Source: Eledone cirrhosa
Taxonomy: Eukaryota; Mollusca; Cephalopoda; Octopoda; Eledonidae
Reading direction: 5' to 3'
Assembly: GCA_964016885.1 (NCBI GenBank)
Contig: OZ024742.1
Span: forward strand, 7,193,662 to 7,257,661
Length of the DNA: 64,000 nt
Both the position numbers and the translations under genes were made by a program. The notes beneath the pieces were generated by a model that was not told where the DNA came from, ran no database searches, and was given only the letters and a program-made list of their open reading frames with translations. This document shows positions 18,101-35,300 of this stretch, one piece after another. Position 1 is the first letter of the stretch. Each line of letters opens with the position of its first letter.

Positions 18101-19150
18101 ACAACCAACAACAGCAACAATGACAATAACAACACAACCAACAACAGCAACAATGACAATAACAACACAACCAACAACAGCAACAATGACAATAACAACA
18201 CGACCAACAACAGCAACAATGACAATAACAACACAACCAACAACAGCAACAATGACAATAGCAACACAACCAACAATATCAACAATGAGAATAACAACAC
18301 AACCAACAACAGCAATAATGACAATAACAACACAACCAACAACAGCAACAATGACAATAACAACACAACCAACAATAGCAACAATTAAATAACAACAGCA
18401 ACAATTAAATAACAACACAACCAACAACAGCAACAATGACAATAACAACACAACCATCAACGGCAATAATGACAATAACAACACAACCAACAACAGCAAC
18501 AGTGACAATAACAACACAACCAACAACAGCAACAATGACAATAACAACACAACCAACAACAGCAACAGTGACAATAACAACACAACAAACAACAGCAACA
18601 ATGACAATAACAACACAACCAAACTATCAACACTGACAATAACAACAAAACCAACAACAGCAACGATGACAATAACAACACAACCAACAACAGCAACAAT
18701 GACAATAACAACATAACCAACAACAGCAACAATGACAATAACAACAAAACCAACAACAGCAACAGTGACAATAACAACACAACCAACAACAGCAACAATG
18801 ACAATAACAACACAACCAACAATATCAACAATGACGATAACAACACAACCAACAACAGCAACAATGATAATAACAACACAACCAACAACAGCAACAATGA
18901 CATTAACAACACAACCAACAACAGCAACAATGACAATAACAACACAACCAACAACAGCAATAATGACAATAACAACACAACCAACAATATCAACAATGAC
19001 AATAACAACACAACCAACAACAGCAACAATGACAATAACAACACGACCAACAACAGCAATAATGGCAATAACAACACAACCAACAACAGTAACAATGACA
19101 ATAACAACACGACCAACAACAGCAACAATGACAATAACAACACTACCAAC
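12200..19150 (+). repeat. 3,997-bp-offset duplication in the 33-bp array
   Basis: The variant order from about 12,200 to 15,150 recurs from about 16,197 to 19,147, shifted by 3,997 bp. Shared landmarks include the triple run of ACACTACC plus ATCAACAGCG monomers (13.1-13.7 and 17.1-17.7 kb) and the doubled ATTAAATAAC monomers at about 14,390 and 18,387. The copies diverge after about 15,160/19,157, where the second gains an extra monomer. This is a recent segmental duplication in the satellite. Confidence 0.75.
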
Positions 19151-22100
19151 AACAGCAACAATGACACTAACAACACAACCAACAACACCAACAATGACAA
19201 TAACAACACAACCAACAACACCAACAATGACAATAACAACACAACCATCAACAGCGACAATGACAATAACAACAAAACCAACAAGAGCAACAATGACAAT
19301 AACAACACAAGCAACAACAGCAACAATGACAATAACAACAAAACCAACAACAGCAACAATGACAATAACAACACAAGCAACAACAGCAACAATAACAATA
19401 ACAACATAACCAACAACAGCAACAATGACAATAACAACAGAACCAACAACAGCAACAATGACAATAACATCACAACCAACAACAGCAACAATGACAATAA
19501 CAACACAACCAACAACAGCAACAATGACAATAACAACACAACCAACAACCGCAACAATGTCAATAACAACACAACCAACAACAGCAACAATGACAATAAC
19601 AACACAACCAACAACAGCAACAATGACATTAACAACACAACCAACAACAGCAACAATGACAATAATAACACAACCAACAACAGCAACAATGACAATAACA
19701 ACAAAACCAACAACAGCAACAATGACAATAACAACACAACCAACAACCGCAACAATGACAATAACAACAGGACCAACAACAGCAATAACGACAATAACAA
19801 CAAAACCAAAGACAGCAATAATGACAATAACAACACAACCAACAACAGCAACAATGACAATAACAACACAACCAACAACAGCAATAATGACAATAACAAC
19901 ACAACCAACAACAGCAATAATGACAATAACAACAGAACCAACAACAGCAACAATGACAATAACAACACAGCCAACAACCGCAACAATGACAATAGCAACA
20001 CAACCAACAACAGCAACAATGACAACAACAACACAACCAACAACAATGACAATAATAACAAATCCAATAACAGCAACAATGACAATAACAACACAACCAA
20101 CAACAGCAACAATGACAATAACAACACAACCAACAACAGCAACAATGACAATAACAACACAACCAACAACAGCAACAATGACAATAACAACACGACCAAC
20201 AACAGCAACAATGACAATAACAACACAACCAACAACAGCAACAATGACAATAGCAACACAACCAACAATATCAACAATGAGAATAACAACACAACCAACA
20301 ACAGCAATAATGACAATAACAACACAACCAACAACAGCAACAATGACAATAACAACACAACCAACAACAGCAACAATGACAATAACAACACAACCAACAA
20401 TAGCAACAATTAAATAACAACAGCAACAATTAAATAACAACACAACCAACAACAGCAACAATGACAATAACAACACAACCATCAACGGCAATAATGACAA
20501 TAACAACACAACCAACAACAGCAACAGTGACAATAACAACACAACCAACAACAGCAACAATGACAATAACAACACAACCAACAACAGCAACAGTGACAAT
20601 AACAACACAACAAACAACAGCAACAATGACAATAACAACACAACCAAACTATCAACACTGACAATAACAACAAAACCAACAACAGCAACAATGACAATAA
20701 CAACACAACCAACAACAGCAACAATGACAATAACAACATAACCAACAACAGCAACAATGACAATAACAACAAAACCAACAACAGCAACACTGACAATAAC
20801 AACACAACCAACAACAGCAACAATGACAATAACAACACAACCAACAATATCAACAATGACGATAACAACACAACCAACAACAGCAACAATGATAATAACA
20901 ACACAACCAACAACAGCAACATTGACATTAACAACACAACCAACAACAGCAACAATGACAATAACAACACAACCAACAACAGCAACAATGACAATAACAA
21001 CACAACCAACAATATCAACAATGACAATAACAACACAACCAACAACAGCAACAATGACAATAACAACACGACCAACAACAGCAATAATGGCAATAACAAC
21101 ACAACCAACAACAGTAACAATGACAATAACAACACGACCAACAACAGCAACAATGACAATAACAACACTACCAACAACAGCAACAATGACAATAACAACA
21201 CAACCAACAACACCAACAATGACAATAACAACACAACCATCAACAGCAACAATGACAATAACAACAAAACCAACAACAGCAACAATGACAATAACAACAC
21301 AAGCAACAACAGCAACAATGACAATAACAACATAACCAACAACAGCAACAATGACAATAACAACAAAACCAACAACAGCAACAATGACAATAACAACACA
21401 ACCAACAACAGCAACAATGACAATAACAACACAACCAACAACAGCAACAATGACAATAAAAACACAACCAACAACAGCAGCAATGACAATAACAACAAAA
21501 CAACAACAGCAACAATGACAATAACAACACAACCATCAACAGCAACAATGACAATAACAACACAACCAACAGCAGCAACAATGACAATAACAACACAACC
21601 AACAACAGCAACAATGACAATAACATCACAACCAACAACAGCAGCCATGACAATAACAACACGACCAACAACAGTAACAATGACAATAACAACACAACCA
21701 ACAATATCAACAATGACAATAACAACACAACCAACAACAGCAACAATGACAATAACAACACAACCAACAACAGCAACAATGACAATAATAACACGACCAA
21801 CAACAGCAACAATGACAATAACAACACAACCAACAACAGCAACAATGACAATAACAACACAACCAACAACAGCAACAATGACAATAACAACACGACCAAC
21901 AACAGCAACAATGACAATAACAACACAACCAACAACAGCAACAATGACAATAACAACACAACCAACAACAGCAACAATGACAATAACAACACGACCAACA
22001 ACAGCAACAATGACAATAACAACACAACTAACAACAGCAACAATTGAATAACAACACAACCAACAACAACAACAATGACAATAACAACACAACCAACAAC

Positions 22101-23439
22101 AGCAACAATGACAATAACAACAAAACCAACAACAGCAACAATGACAATAACAACACAACCAACAACAGCAATAATGACAATAACAACACAACCAACAACA
22201 GCAACAGTGACAATAACAACACAACCAACAACAGCAACAATGACAATAACAACACAACCAACAACAGCAATAATGACAATAACAACACGACCAACAACAG
22301 CAACAATGACAATAACAACACAACCAACAACAGCAATAATGACAATAAGAACACAACCAACAACAGCAACAATGACAATAACAACACAACCAACAATATC
22401 AACAATGACAATAACAACACAACCAACAACAGCAACAATGACAATAACAACACGACCAACAAAAGCAACAATGACAATAACAACATGACCAACAACAGCA
22501 ACAATGACAATAAAACAAAACCAACAACAGCAACAGTGACAATAACAACACAACCACCAACATCAACAATGACAGTAACAACACAACCAACAACAGCAAC
22601 AATGACAATAACAACACAACCAACAACAGCAACAATGACAATAACAACACGACCAACAACAGCAACAATGACGATAACAACACAACTAACAACAGCAACA
22701 ATTGAATAACAACACAACCAACAACAACAACAATGACAATAACAACACAACCAACAACAGCAACAATGACAATAACAACACAACCAACAACAGCAATAAT
22801 GACAATAACAACAATACCAACAACAGCAATAATGACAATAACAACACGACCAACAACAGCAACAATGACAATAACAACACAACCAACAACAGCAATAATG
22901 ACAATAAGAACACAACCAACAACAGCAACAATGACAATAACAACACAACCAACAATATCAACAATGACAATAACAACACAACCAACAACAGCAACAATGA
23001 CGATAACAACACGACCAACAAAAGCAACAATGACAATAACAACACGACCAACAACAGCAACAATGACAATAAAACAAAACCAACAACAGCAACAGTGACA
23101 ATAACAACACAACCACCAACATCAACAATGACAGTAACAACACAACCAACAACAGCAACAGTGAAAATAACAACACAACCAACAACAGCAACAATGACAA
23201 TAACAACAAAACCAACAACAGCAACAATGATAATAACAACACAACCAACAACAGCAACAGTGACAATAACAACACTACCAACAACAGCAACAATGACAAT
23301 AACAACACAACCAACAACAGCAACAATGACAATAACAACACAACCAACAACAGCAACAATGACAATAATAACACAACCAACAACAGCAACAATGACAATA
23401 ACAACAAAACCAACAACAGCAACAATGACAATAACAACA

Positions 23440-26400
23440 CAACCAACAACCGCAACAATGACAATAACAACAGGACCAACAACAGCAATAACGACAATAA
23501 CAACAAAACCAAAGACAGCAATAATGACAATAACAACACAACCAACAACAGCAACAATGACAATAACAACACAACCAACAACAGCAATAATGACAATAAC
23601 AACACAACCAACAACAGCAATAATGACAATAACAACACAACAAACAACAGCAACAATGACAATAACAACACAACCAACAACCGCAACAATGACAATAACA
23701 ACACAACCAACAACAGCAACAATGACAACAACAACACAACCAACAACAATGACAATAATAACAAATCCAATAACAGCAACAATGACAATAACAACACAAC
23801 CAACAACAGCAACAATAACAATAACAACACAACCAACAACAGCAACAATGACAATAACAACACAACCAACAACAGCAACAATGACAATAACAACACGACC
23901 AACAACAGCAACAATGACAATAACAACACAACCAACAACAGCAACAATGACAATAGCAACACAACCAACAATATCAACAATGACAATAACAACACAACCA
24001 ACAACAGCAATAATGACAATAACAACACAACCAACAACAGCAACAATGACAATAACAACACAACCAACAACAGCAACAATGACAATAACAACACAACCAA
24101 CAATAGCAACAATTAAATAACAACACAACCAACAACAGCAACAATGACAATAACAACACGACCAACAACAGCAACAATGACAATAACAACACAACCAACA
24201 ACAGCAACAATGACAATAACAACACAACCAACAACAGCAATAATGACAATAACAACACAACCAACAACAGCAACAATGACAACAACAACACAACCAACAA
24301 CAATGACAATAATAACAAATCCAATAACAGCAACAATGACAATAACAACACAACCAACAACAGCAACAATGACAATAACAACACAACCAACAACAGCAAC
24401 AATGACAATAACAACACAACCAACAACAGCAACAATGACAATAACAACACGACCAACAACAGCAACAATGACAATAACAACACAACCAACAACAGCAACA
24501 ATGACAATAGCAACACAACCAACAATATCAACAGTGACAATAACAACACAACCAACAACAGCAATAATGACAATAACAACACAACCAACAACAGCAACAA
24601 TGACAATAACAACACAACCAACAACAGCAACAATGACAATAACAACACAACCAACAATAGCAACAATTAAATAACAACACAACCAACAACAGCAACAATG
24701 ACAATAACAACACAACCATCAACGGCAATAATGACAATAACAACACAACCAACAACAGCAACAGTGACAATAACAACACAACCAACAACATCAACAATGA
24801 CAATAACAACACAACCAACAACAGCAACAATGACAATAACAACACAACCAACAACAGCAACAATGACAATAACAACACAACCAACACTATCAACAATGAC
24901 AATAACAACAAAACCAACAACAGCAACAGTGACAATAACAACACAACCAACAACAGCAACAATGACAATAACAACACAACCAACAATATCAACAATGACG
25001 ATAACAACACAACCAACAACAGCAACAATGATAATAACAACACAACCAACAACATCAACAATGACATTAACAACACAACCAACAACAGCAACAATGACAA
25101 TAACAACACAACCAACAACAGCAACAATGACAATAACAACACAACCAACAACAGCAACAATGACAATAACAACAAAACCAACAACAGCAACAATGACAAT
25201 AACAACACAACCAACAACCGCAACAATGACAATAACAACAGGACCAACAACAGCAATAACGGCAATAACAACAAAACCAAAGACAGCAATAATGACAATA
25301 ACAACACAACCAACAACAGCAACAATGACAATAACAACACAACCAACAACAGCAATAATGACAATAACAACACAACAAACAACAGCAATAATGACAATAA
25401 CAACACAACAAACAACAGCAACAATGACAATAACAACACAACCAACAACCGCAACAATGACAATAACAACACAACCAACAACAGCAACAATGACAACAAC
25501 AACACAACCAACAACAATGACAATAATAACAAATCCAATAACAGCAACAATGACAATAACAACACAACCAACAACAGCAACAATGACAATAACAACACAA
25601 CCAACAACAGCAACAATGACAATAACAACACAACCAACAACAGCAACAATGACAATAACAACACGACCAACAACAGCAACAATGACAATAACAACACAAC
25701 CAACAACAGCAACAATGACAATAGCAACACAACCAACAATATCAACAATGACAATAACAACACAACCAACAACAGCAATAATGACAATAACAACACAACC
25801 AACAACAGCAACAATGACAATAACAACACAACCAACAACAGCAACAATGACAATAACAACACAACCAACAATAGCAACAATTAAATAACAACACAACCAA
25901 CAACAGCAACAATGACAATAACAACACGACCAACAACAGCAACAATGACAATAACAACACAACCAACAACACCAACAATGACAATAACAACACAACCAAC
26001 AACAGCAATAATGACAATAACAACACAACCAACAACAGCAACAATGACAACAACAACACAACCAACAACAATGACTATAATAACAAATCCAATAACAGCA
26101 ACAATGACAATAACAACACAACCAACAACAGCAACAATGACAATAACAACACAACCAACAACAGCAACAATGACAATAACAACACAACCAACAACAGCAA
26201 CAATGACAATAACAACACGACCAACAACAGCAACAATGACAATAACAACACAACCAACAACAGCAACAATGACAATAGCAACACAACCAACAATATCAAC
26301 AATGACAATAACAACACAACCAACAACAGCAATAATGACAATAACAACACAACCAACAACAGCAACAATGACAATAACAACACAACCAACAACCGCAACA

Positions 26401-29325
26401 ATGACAATAACAACAGGACCAACAACAGCAATAACGACAATAACAACAAAACCAAAGACAGCAATAATGACAATAACAACACAACCAACAACAGCAACAA
26501 TGACAATAACAACACAACCAACAACAGCAATAATGACAATAACAACACAACCAACAACAGCAATAATGACAATAACAACACAACAAACAACAGCAACAAT
26601 GACAATAACAACACAACCAACAACCGCAACAATGACAATAACAACACAACCAACAACAGCAACAATGACAACAACAACACAACCAACAACAATGACAATA
26701 ATAACAAATCCAATAACAGCAACAATGACAATAACAACACAACCAACAACAGCAACAATAACAATAACAACACAACCAACAACAGCAACAATGACAATAA
26801 CAACACAACCAACAACAGCAACAATGACAATAACAACACGACCAACAACAGCAACAATGACAATAACAACACAACCAACAACAGCAACAATGACAATAGC
26901 AACACAACCAACAATATCAACAATGACAATAACAACACAACCAACAACAGCAATAATGACAATAACAACACAACCAACAACAGCAACAATGACAATAACA
27001 ACACAACCAACAACAGCAACAATGACAATAACAACACAACCAACAATAGCAACAATTAAATAACAACACAACCAACAACAGCAACAATGACAATAACAAC
27101 ACGACCAACAACAGCAACAATGACAATAACAACACAACCAACAACAGCAACAATGACAATAACAACACAACCAACAACAGCAATAATGACAATAACAACA
27201 CAACCAACAACAGCAACAATGACAACAACAACACAACCAACAACAATGACAATAATAACAAATCCAATAACAGCAACAATGACAATAACAACACAACCAA
27301 CAACAGCAACGATGACAATAACAACACAACCAACAACAGCAACAATGACAATAACAACACAACCAACAACAGCAACAATGACAATAACAACACGACCAAC
27401 AACAGCAACAATGACAATAACAACACAACCAACAACAGCAACAATGACAATAGCAACACAACCAACAATATCAACAGTGACAATAACAACACAACCAACA
27501 ACAGCAATAATGACAATAACAACACAACCAACAACAGCAACAATGACAATAACAACACAACCAACAACAGCAACAATGACAATAACAACACAACCAACAA
27601 TAGCAACAATTAAATAACAACACAACCAACAACAGCAACAATGACAATAACAACACAACCATCAACGGCAATAATGACAATAACAACACAACCAACAACA
27701 GCAACAGTGACAATAACAACACAACCAACAACATCAACAATGACAATAACAACACAACCAACAACAGCAACAATGACAATAACAACACAACCAACAACAG
27801 CAACAATGACAATAACAACACAACCAACACTATCAACAATGACAATAACAACAAAACCAACAACAGCAACAGTGACAATAACAACACAACCAACAACAGC
27901 AACAATGACAATAACAACACAACCAACAATATCAACAATGACGATAACAACACAACCAACAACAGCAACAATGATAATAACAACACAACCAACAACATCA
28001 ACAATGACATTAACAACACAACCAACAACAGCAACAATGACAATAACAACACAACCAACAACAGCAACAATGACAATAACAACACAACCAACAACAGCAA
28101 CAATGACAATAACAACAAAACCAACAACAGCAACAATGACAATAACAACACAACCAACAACCGCAACAATGACAATAACAACAGGACCAACAACAGCAAT
28201 AACGGCAATAACAACAAAACCAAAGACAGCAATAATGACAATAACAACACAACCAACAACAGCAACAATGACAATAACAACACAACCAACAACAGCAATA
28301 ATGACAATAACAACACAACAAACAACAGCAATAATGACAATAACAACACAACAAACAACAGCAACAATGACAATAACAACACAACCAACAACCGCAACAA
28401 TGACAATAACAACACAACCAACAACAGCAACAATGACAACAACAACACAACCAACAACAATGACAATAATAACAAATCCAATAACAGCAACAATGACAAT
28501 AACAACACAACCAACAACAGCAACAATGACAATAACAACACAACCAACAACAGCAACAATGACAATAACAACACAACCAACAACAGCAACAATGACAATA
28601 ACAACACGACCAACAACAGCAACAATGACAATAACAACACAACCAACAACAGCAACAATGACAATAGCAACACAACCAACAATATCAACAATGACAATAA
28701 CAACACAACCAACAACAGCAATAATGACAATAACAACACAACCAACAACAGCAACAATGACAATAACAACACAACCAACAACAGCAACAATGACAATAAC
28801 AACACAACCAACAATAGCAACAATTAAATAACAACACAACCAACAACAGCAACAATGACAATAACAACACGACCAACAACAGCAACAATGACAATAACAA
28901 CACAACCAACAACACCAACAATGACAATAACAACACAACCAACAACAGCAATAATGACAATAACAACACAACCAACAACAGCAACAATGACAACAACAAC
29001 ACAACCAACAACAATGACTATAATAACAAATCCAATAACAGCAACAATGACAATAACAACACAACCAACAACAGCAACAATGACAATAACAACACAACCA
29101 ACAACAGCAACAATGACAATAACAACACAACCAACAACAGCAACAATGACAATAACAACACGACCAACAACAGCAACAATGACAATAACAACACAACCAA
29201 CAACAGCAACAATGACAATAGCAACACAACCAACAATATCAACAATGACAATAACAACACAACCAACAACAGCAATAATGACAATAACAACACAACCAAC
29301 AACAGCAACAATGACAATAACAACA
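23440..29325 (+). repeat. Tandem pair of 2,943-bp higher-order units
   Basis: Blocks at about 23,440-26,382 and 26,383-29,325 have the same variant order at a constant 2,943-bp offset, for example the ATTAAATAAC monomers at 24,112/27,055, 24,666/27,609 and 25,880/28,823. The pair overlaps and is nested with the larger 5,156-bp duplication. Edges are estimated from where the variant order diverges. Confidence 0.78.
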
Positions 29326-32300
29326 CAACCAACAACAGCAACAATGACAATAACAACACAACCAACAATAGCAACAATTATATAACAACACAACCAACAA
29401 CAGCAACAATGACAATAACAACACAACCATCAACGGCAATAATGACAATAACAACACAACCTACAACAGCAACAGTGACAATAACAACACAACCAACAAC
29501 ATCAACAATGACAATAACAACACAACCAACAACAGCAACAATGACAATAACAACACAACCAACAACAGCAACAATGACAATAACAACACAACCAACACTA
29601 TCAACAATGACAATAACAACAAAACCAACAACAGCAACAGTGACAATAACAACACAACCAACAACAGCAACAATGACAATAACAACACAACCAACAATAT
29701 CAACAATGACGATAACAACACAACCAACAACAGCAACAATGATAATAACAACACAACCAACAACATCAACAATGACATTAACAACACAACCAACAACAGC
29801 AACAATGACAATAACAACACAACCAACAACAGCAACAATGACAATAACAACAGAACCAACAATATCAACAATGACAATAACAACACAACCAACAACAGCA
29901 ACAATGACAATAACAACACGACCAACAACAGCAATAATGACAATAACAACACAACCAACAACAGTAACAATGACAATAACAACACGACCAACAACAGCAA
30001 CAATGACAATAACAACACTACCAACAACAGCAACAATGACAATAACAACACAACCAACAACACCAACAATGACAATAACAACACAACCATCAACAGCGAC
30101 AATGACAATAACAACAAAACCAACAACAGCAACAATGACAATAACAACACTACCAACAACAGCAACAATGACAATAACAACACAACCAACAACACCAACA
30201 ATGACAATAACAACATAACCAACAACAGCAACAATGACAATAACAACAAAACCAACAACAGCAACAATGACAATAACAACACAACCAACAACAGCAACAA
30301 TGACAATAACAACACAACCAACAACAGCAACAATGACAATAACAACACAACCAACAACAGCAACAATGACAATAATAACACGACCAACAACAGAAACAAT
30401 GACAATAACAACACGACCAACAACAGCAACAATGACAATAACAACACAACCAACAACAGCAACAATGACAATAACAACACAACCAACAACAGCAACAATG
30501 ACAATAACAACACGACCAACAACAGCAACAATGACAATAACAACACAACCAACAACAGCAACAATTAAATAACAACACAACCAACAACAACAACAATGAC
30601 AATAACAACACAACCAACAACAGCAACAATGACAATAACAACACAACCAACAACAGCAATAATGACAATAACAACAAAACCAACAACAGCAACAATGACA
30701 ATAACAACACAACCAACAACAGCAATAATGACAATAACAACACAACCAACAACAGCAACAGTGACAATAACAACACAACCAACAACAGCAACAATGACAA
30801 TAACAACACAACCAACAACAGCAATAATGACAATAACAACACGACCAACAACAGCAACAATGACAATAACAACACAACCAACAACAGCAATAATGACAAT
30901 AACAACACAACCAACAACAGCAACAATGACAATAACAACACAACCAACAATATCAACAATGACAATAACAACACAACCAACAACAGCAACAATGACAATA
31001 ACAACAAAACCAACAACAGCAATAATGACAATAACAACACAACCAACAACAGCAACAATGACAATAACAACACAACCAACAACAGCAACAATGACAATAA
31101 CAACACAACCAACAATAGCAACAATTATATAACAACACAACCAACAACAGCAACAATGACAATAACAACACAACCATCAACGGCAATAATGACAATAACA
31201 ACACAACCAACAACAGCAACAATGACAATAACAACACAACCAACAACAGCAACAATGACAATAACAACACAACCAACAATAGCAACAATTAAATAACAAC
31301 ACAACCTACAACAGCAACAGTGACAATAACAACACAACCAACAACATCAACAATGACAATAACAACACAACCAACAACAGCAACAATGACAATAACAACA
31401 CAACCAACAACAGCAACAATGACAATAACAACACAACCAACACTATCAACAATGACAATAACAACAAAACCAACAACAGCAACAGTGACAATAACAACAC
31501 AACCAACAACAGCAACAATGACAATAACAACACAACCAACAATATCAACAATGACGATAACAACACAACCAACAACAGCAACAATGATAATAACAACACA
31601 ACCAACAACATCAACAATGACATTAACAACACAACCAACAACAGCAACAATGACAATAACAACACAACCAACAACAGCAACAATGACAATAACAACAGAA
31701 CCAACAATATCAACAATGACAATAACAACACAACCAACAACAGCAACAATGACAATAACAACACGACCAACAACAGCAATAATGACAATAACAACACAAC
31801 CAACAACAGTAACAATGACAATAACAACACGACCAACAACAGCAACAATGACAATAACAACACTACCAACAACAGCAACAATGACAATAACAACACAACC
31901 AACAACACCAACAATGACAATAACAACACAACCATCAACAGCGACAATGACAATAACAACAAAACCAACAACAGCAATAATGACAATAACAACACAACCA
32001 ACAACAGCAACAATGACAATAACAACACAACCAACAACAGCAACAATGACAATAGCAACACAACCAACAATATCAACAATGACAATAACAACACAACCAA
32101 CAACAGCAATAATGACAATAACAACACAACCAACAACAGCAACAATGACAATAACAACACAACCAACAACAGCAACAATGACAATAACAACACAACCAAC
32201 AATAGCAACAATTAAATAACAACACAACCAACAACAGCAACAATGACAATAACAACACGACCAACAACAGCAACAATGACAATAACAACACAACCAACAA

Positions 32301-35300
32301 CAGCAACAATGACAATAACAACACAACCAACAACAGCAATAATGACAATAACAACACAACCAACAACAGCAACAATGACAACAACAACACAACCAACAAC
32401 AATGACAATAATAACAAATCCAATAACAGCAACAATGACAATAACAACACAACCAACAACAGCAACAATGACAATAACAACACAACCAACAACAGCAACA
32501 ATGACAATAACAACACAACCAACAACAGCAACAATGACAATAACAACACGACCAACAACAGCAACAATGACAATAACAACACAACCAACAACAGCAACAA
32601 TGACAATAGCAACACAACCAACAATATCAACAGTGACAATAACAACACAACCAACAACAGCAATAATGACAATAACAACACAACCAACAACAGCAACAAT
32701 GACAATAACAACACAACCAACAACAGCAACAATGACAATAACAACACAACCAACAATAGCAACAATTAAATAACAACACAACCAACAACAGCAACAATGA
32801 CAATAACAACACAACCATCAACGGCAATAATGACAATAACAACACAACCAACAACAGCAACAGTGACAATAACAACACAACCAACAACATCAACAATGAC
32901 AATAACAACACAACCAACAACAGCAACAATGACAATAACAACACAACCAACAACAGCAACAATGACAATAACAACACAACCAACACTATCAACAATGACA
33001 ATAACAACAAAACCAACAACAGCAACAGTGACAATAACAACACAACCAACAACAGCAACAATGACAATAACAACACAACCAACAATATCAACAATGACGA
33101 TAACAACACAACCAACAACAGCAACAATGATAATAACAACACAACCAACAACATCAACAATGACATTAACAACACAACCAACAACAGCAACAATGACAAT
33201 AACAACACAACCAACAACAGCAACAATGACAATAACAACACAACCAACAACAGCAACAATGACAATAACAACAAAACCAACAACAGCAACAATGACAATA
33301 ACAACACAACCAACAACCGCAACAATGACAATAACAACAGGACCAACAACAGCAATAACGGCAATAACAACAAAACCAAAGACAGCAATAATGACAATAA
33401 CAACACAACCAACAACAGCAACAATGACAATAACAACACAACCAACAACAGCAATAATGACAATAACAACACAACAAACAACAGCAATAATGACAATAAC
33501 AACACAACAAACAACAGCAACAATGACAATAACAACACAACCAACAACCGCAACAATGACAATAACAACACAACCAACAACAGCAACAATGACAACAACA
33601 ACACAACCAACAACAATGACAATAATAACAAATCCAATAACAGCAACAATGACAATAACAACACAACCAACAACAGCAACAATGACAATAACAACACAAC
33701 CAACAACAGCAACAATGACAATAACAACACAACCAACAACAGCAACAATGACAATAACAACACGACCAACAACAGCAACAATGACAATAACAACACAACC
33801 AACAACAGCAACAATGACAATAGCAACACAACCAACAATATCAACAATGACAATAACAACACAACCAACAACAGCAATAATGACAATAACAACACAACCA
33901 ACAACAGCAACAATGACAATAACAACACAACCAACAACAGCAACAATGACAATAACAACACAACCAACAATAGCAACAATTAAATAACAACACAACCAAC
34001 AACAGCAACAATGACAATAACAACACGACCAACAACAGCAACAATGACAATAACAACACAACCAACAACACCAACAATGACAATAACAACACAACCAACA
34101 ACAGCAATAATGACAATAACAACACAACCAACAACAGCAACAATGACAACAACAACACAACCAACAACAATGACTATAATAACAAATCCAATAACAGCAA
34201 CAATGACAATAACAACACAACCAACAACAGCAACAATGACAATAACAACACAACCAACAACAGCAACAATGACAATAACAACACAACCAACAACAGCAAC
34301 AATGACAATAACAACACGACCAACAACAGCAACAATGACAATAACAACACAACCAACAACAGCAACAATGACAATAGCAACACAACCAACAATATCAACA
34401 ATGACAATAACAACACAACCAACAACAGCAATAATGACAATAACAACACAACCAACAACAGCAACAATGACAATAACAACACAACCAACAACAGCAACAA
34501 TGACAATAACAACACAACCAACAATAGCAACAATTATATAACAACACAACCAACAACAGCAACAATGACAATAACAACACAACCATCAACGGCAATAATG
34601 ACAATAACAACACAACCTACAACAGCAACAGTGACAATAACAACACAACCAACAACATCAACAATGACAATAACAACACAACCAACAACAGCAACAATGA
34701 CAATAACAACACAACCAACAACAGCAACAATGACAATAACAACACAACCAACACTATCAACAATGACAATAACAACAAAACCAACAACAGCAACAGTGAC
34801 AATAACAACACAACCAACAACAGCAACAATGACAATAACAACACAACCAACAATATCAACAATGACGATAACAACACAACCAACAACAGCAACAATGATA
34901 ATAACAACACAACCAACAACATCAACAATGACATTAACAACACAACCAACAACAGCAACAATGACAATAACAACACAACCAACAACAGCAACAATGACAA
35001 TAACAACAGAACCAACAATATCAACAATGACAATAACAACACAACCAACAACAGCAACAATGACAATAACAACACGACCAACAACAGCAATAATGACAAT
35101 AACAACACAACCAACAACAGTAACAATGACAATAACAACACGACCAACAACAGCAACAATGACAATAACAACACTACCAACAACAGCAACAATGACAATA
35201 ACAACACAACCAACAACACCAACAATGACAATAACAACACAACCATCAACAGCGACAATGACAATAACAACAAAACCAACAACAGCAACAATGACAATAA

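Noticed and set aside
7332..21532. Minus-strand Leu/Val-rich and Cys/Trp-rich open frames of up to 1,222 codons
   Set aside because: They are antisense readings of the same satellite and have no composition or motif of a real protein.
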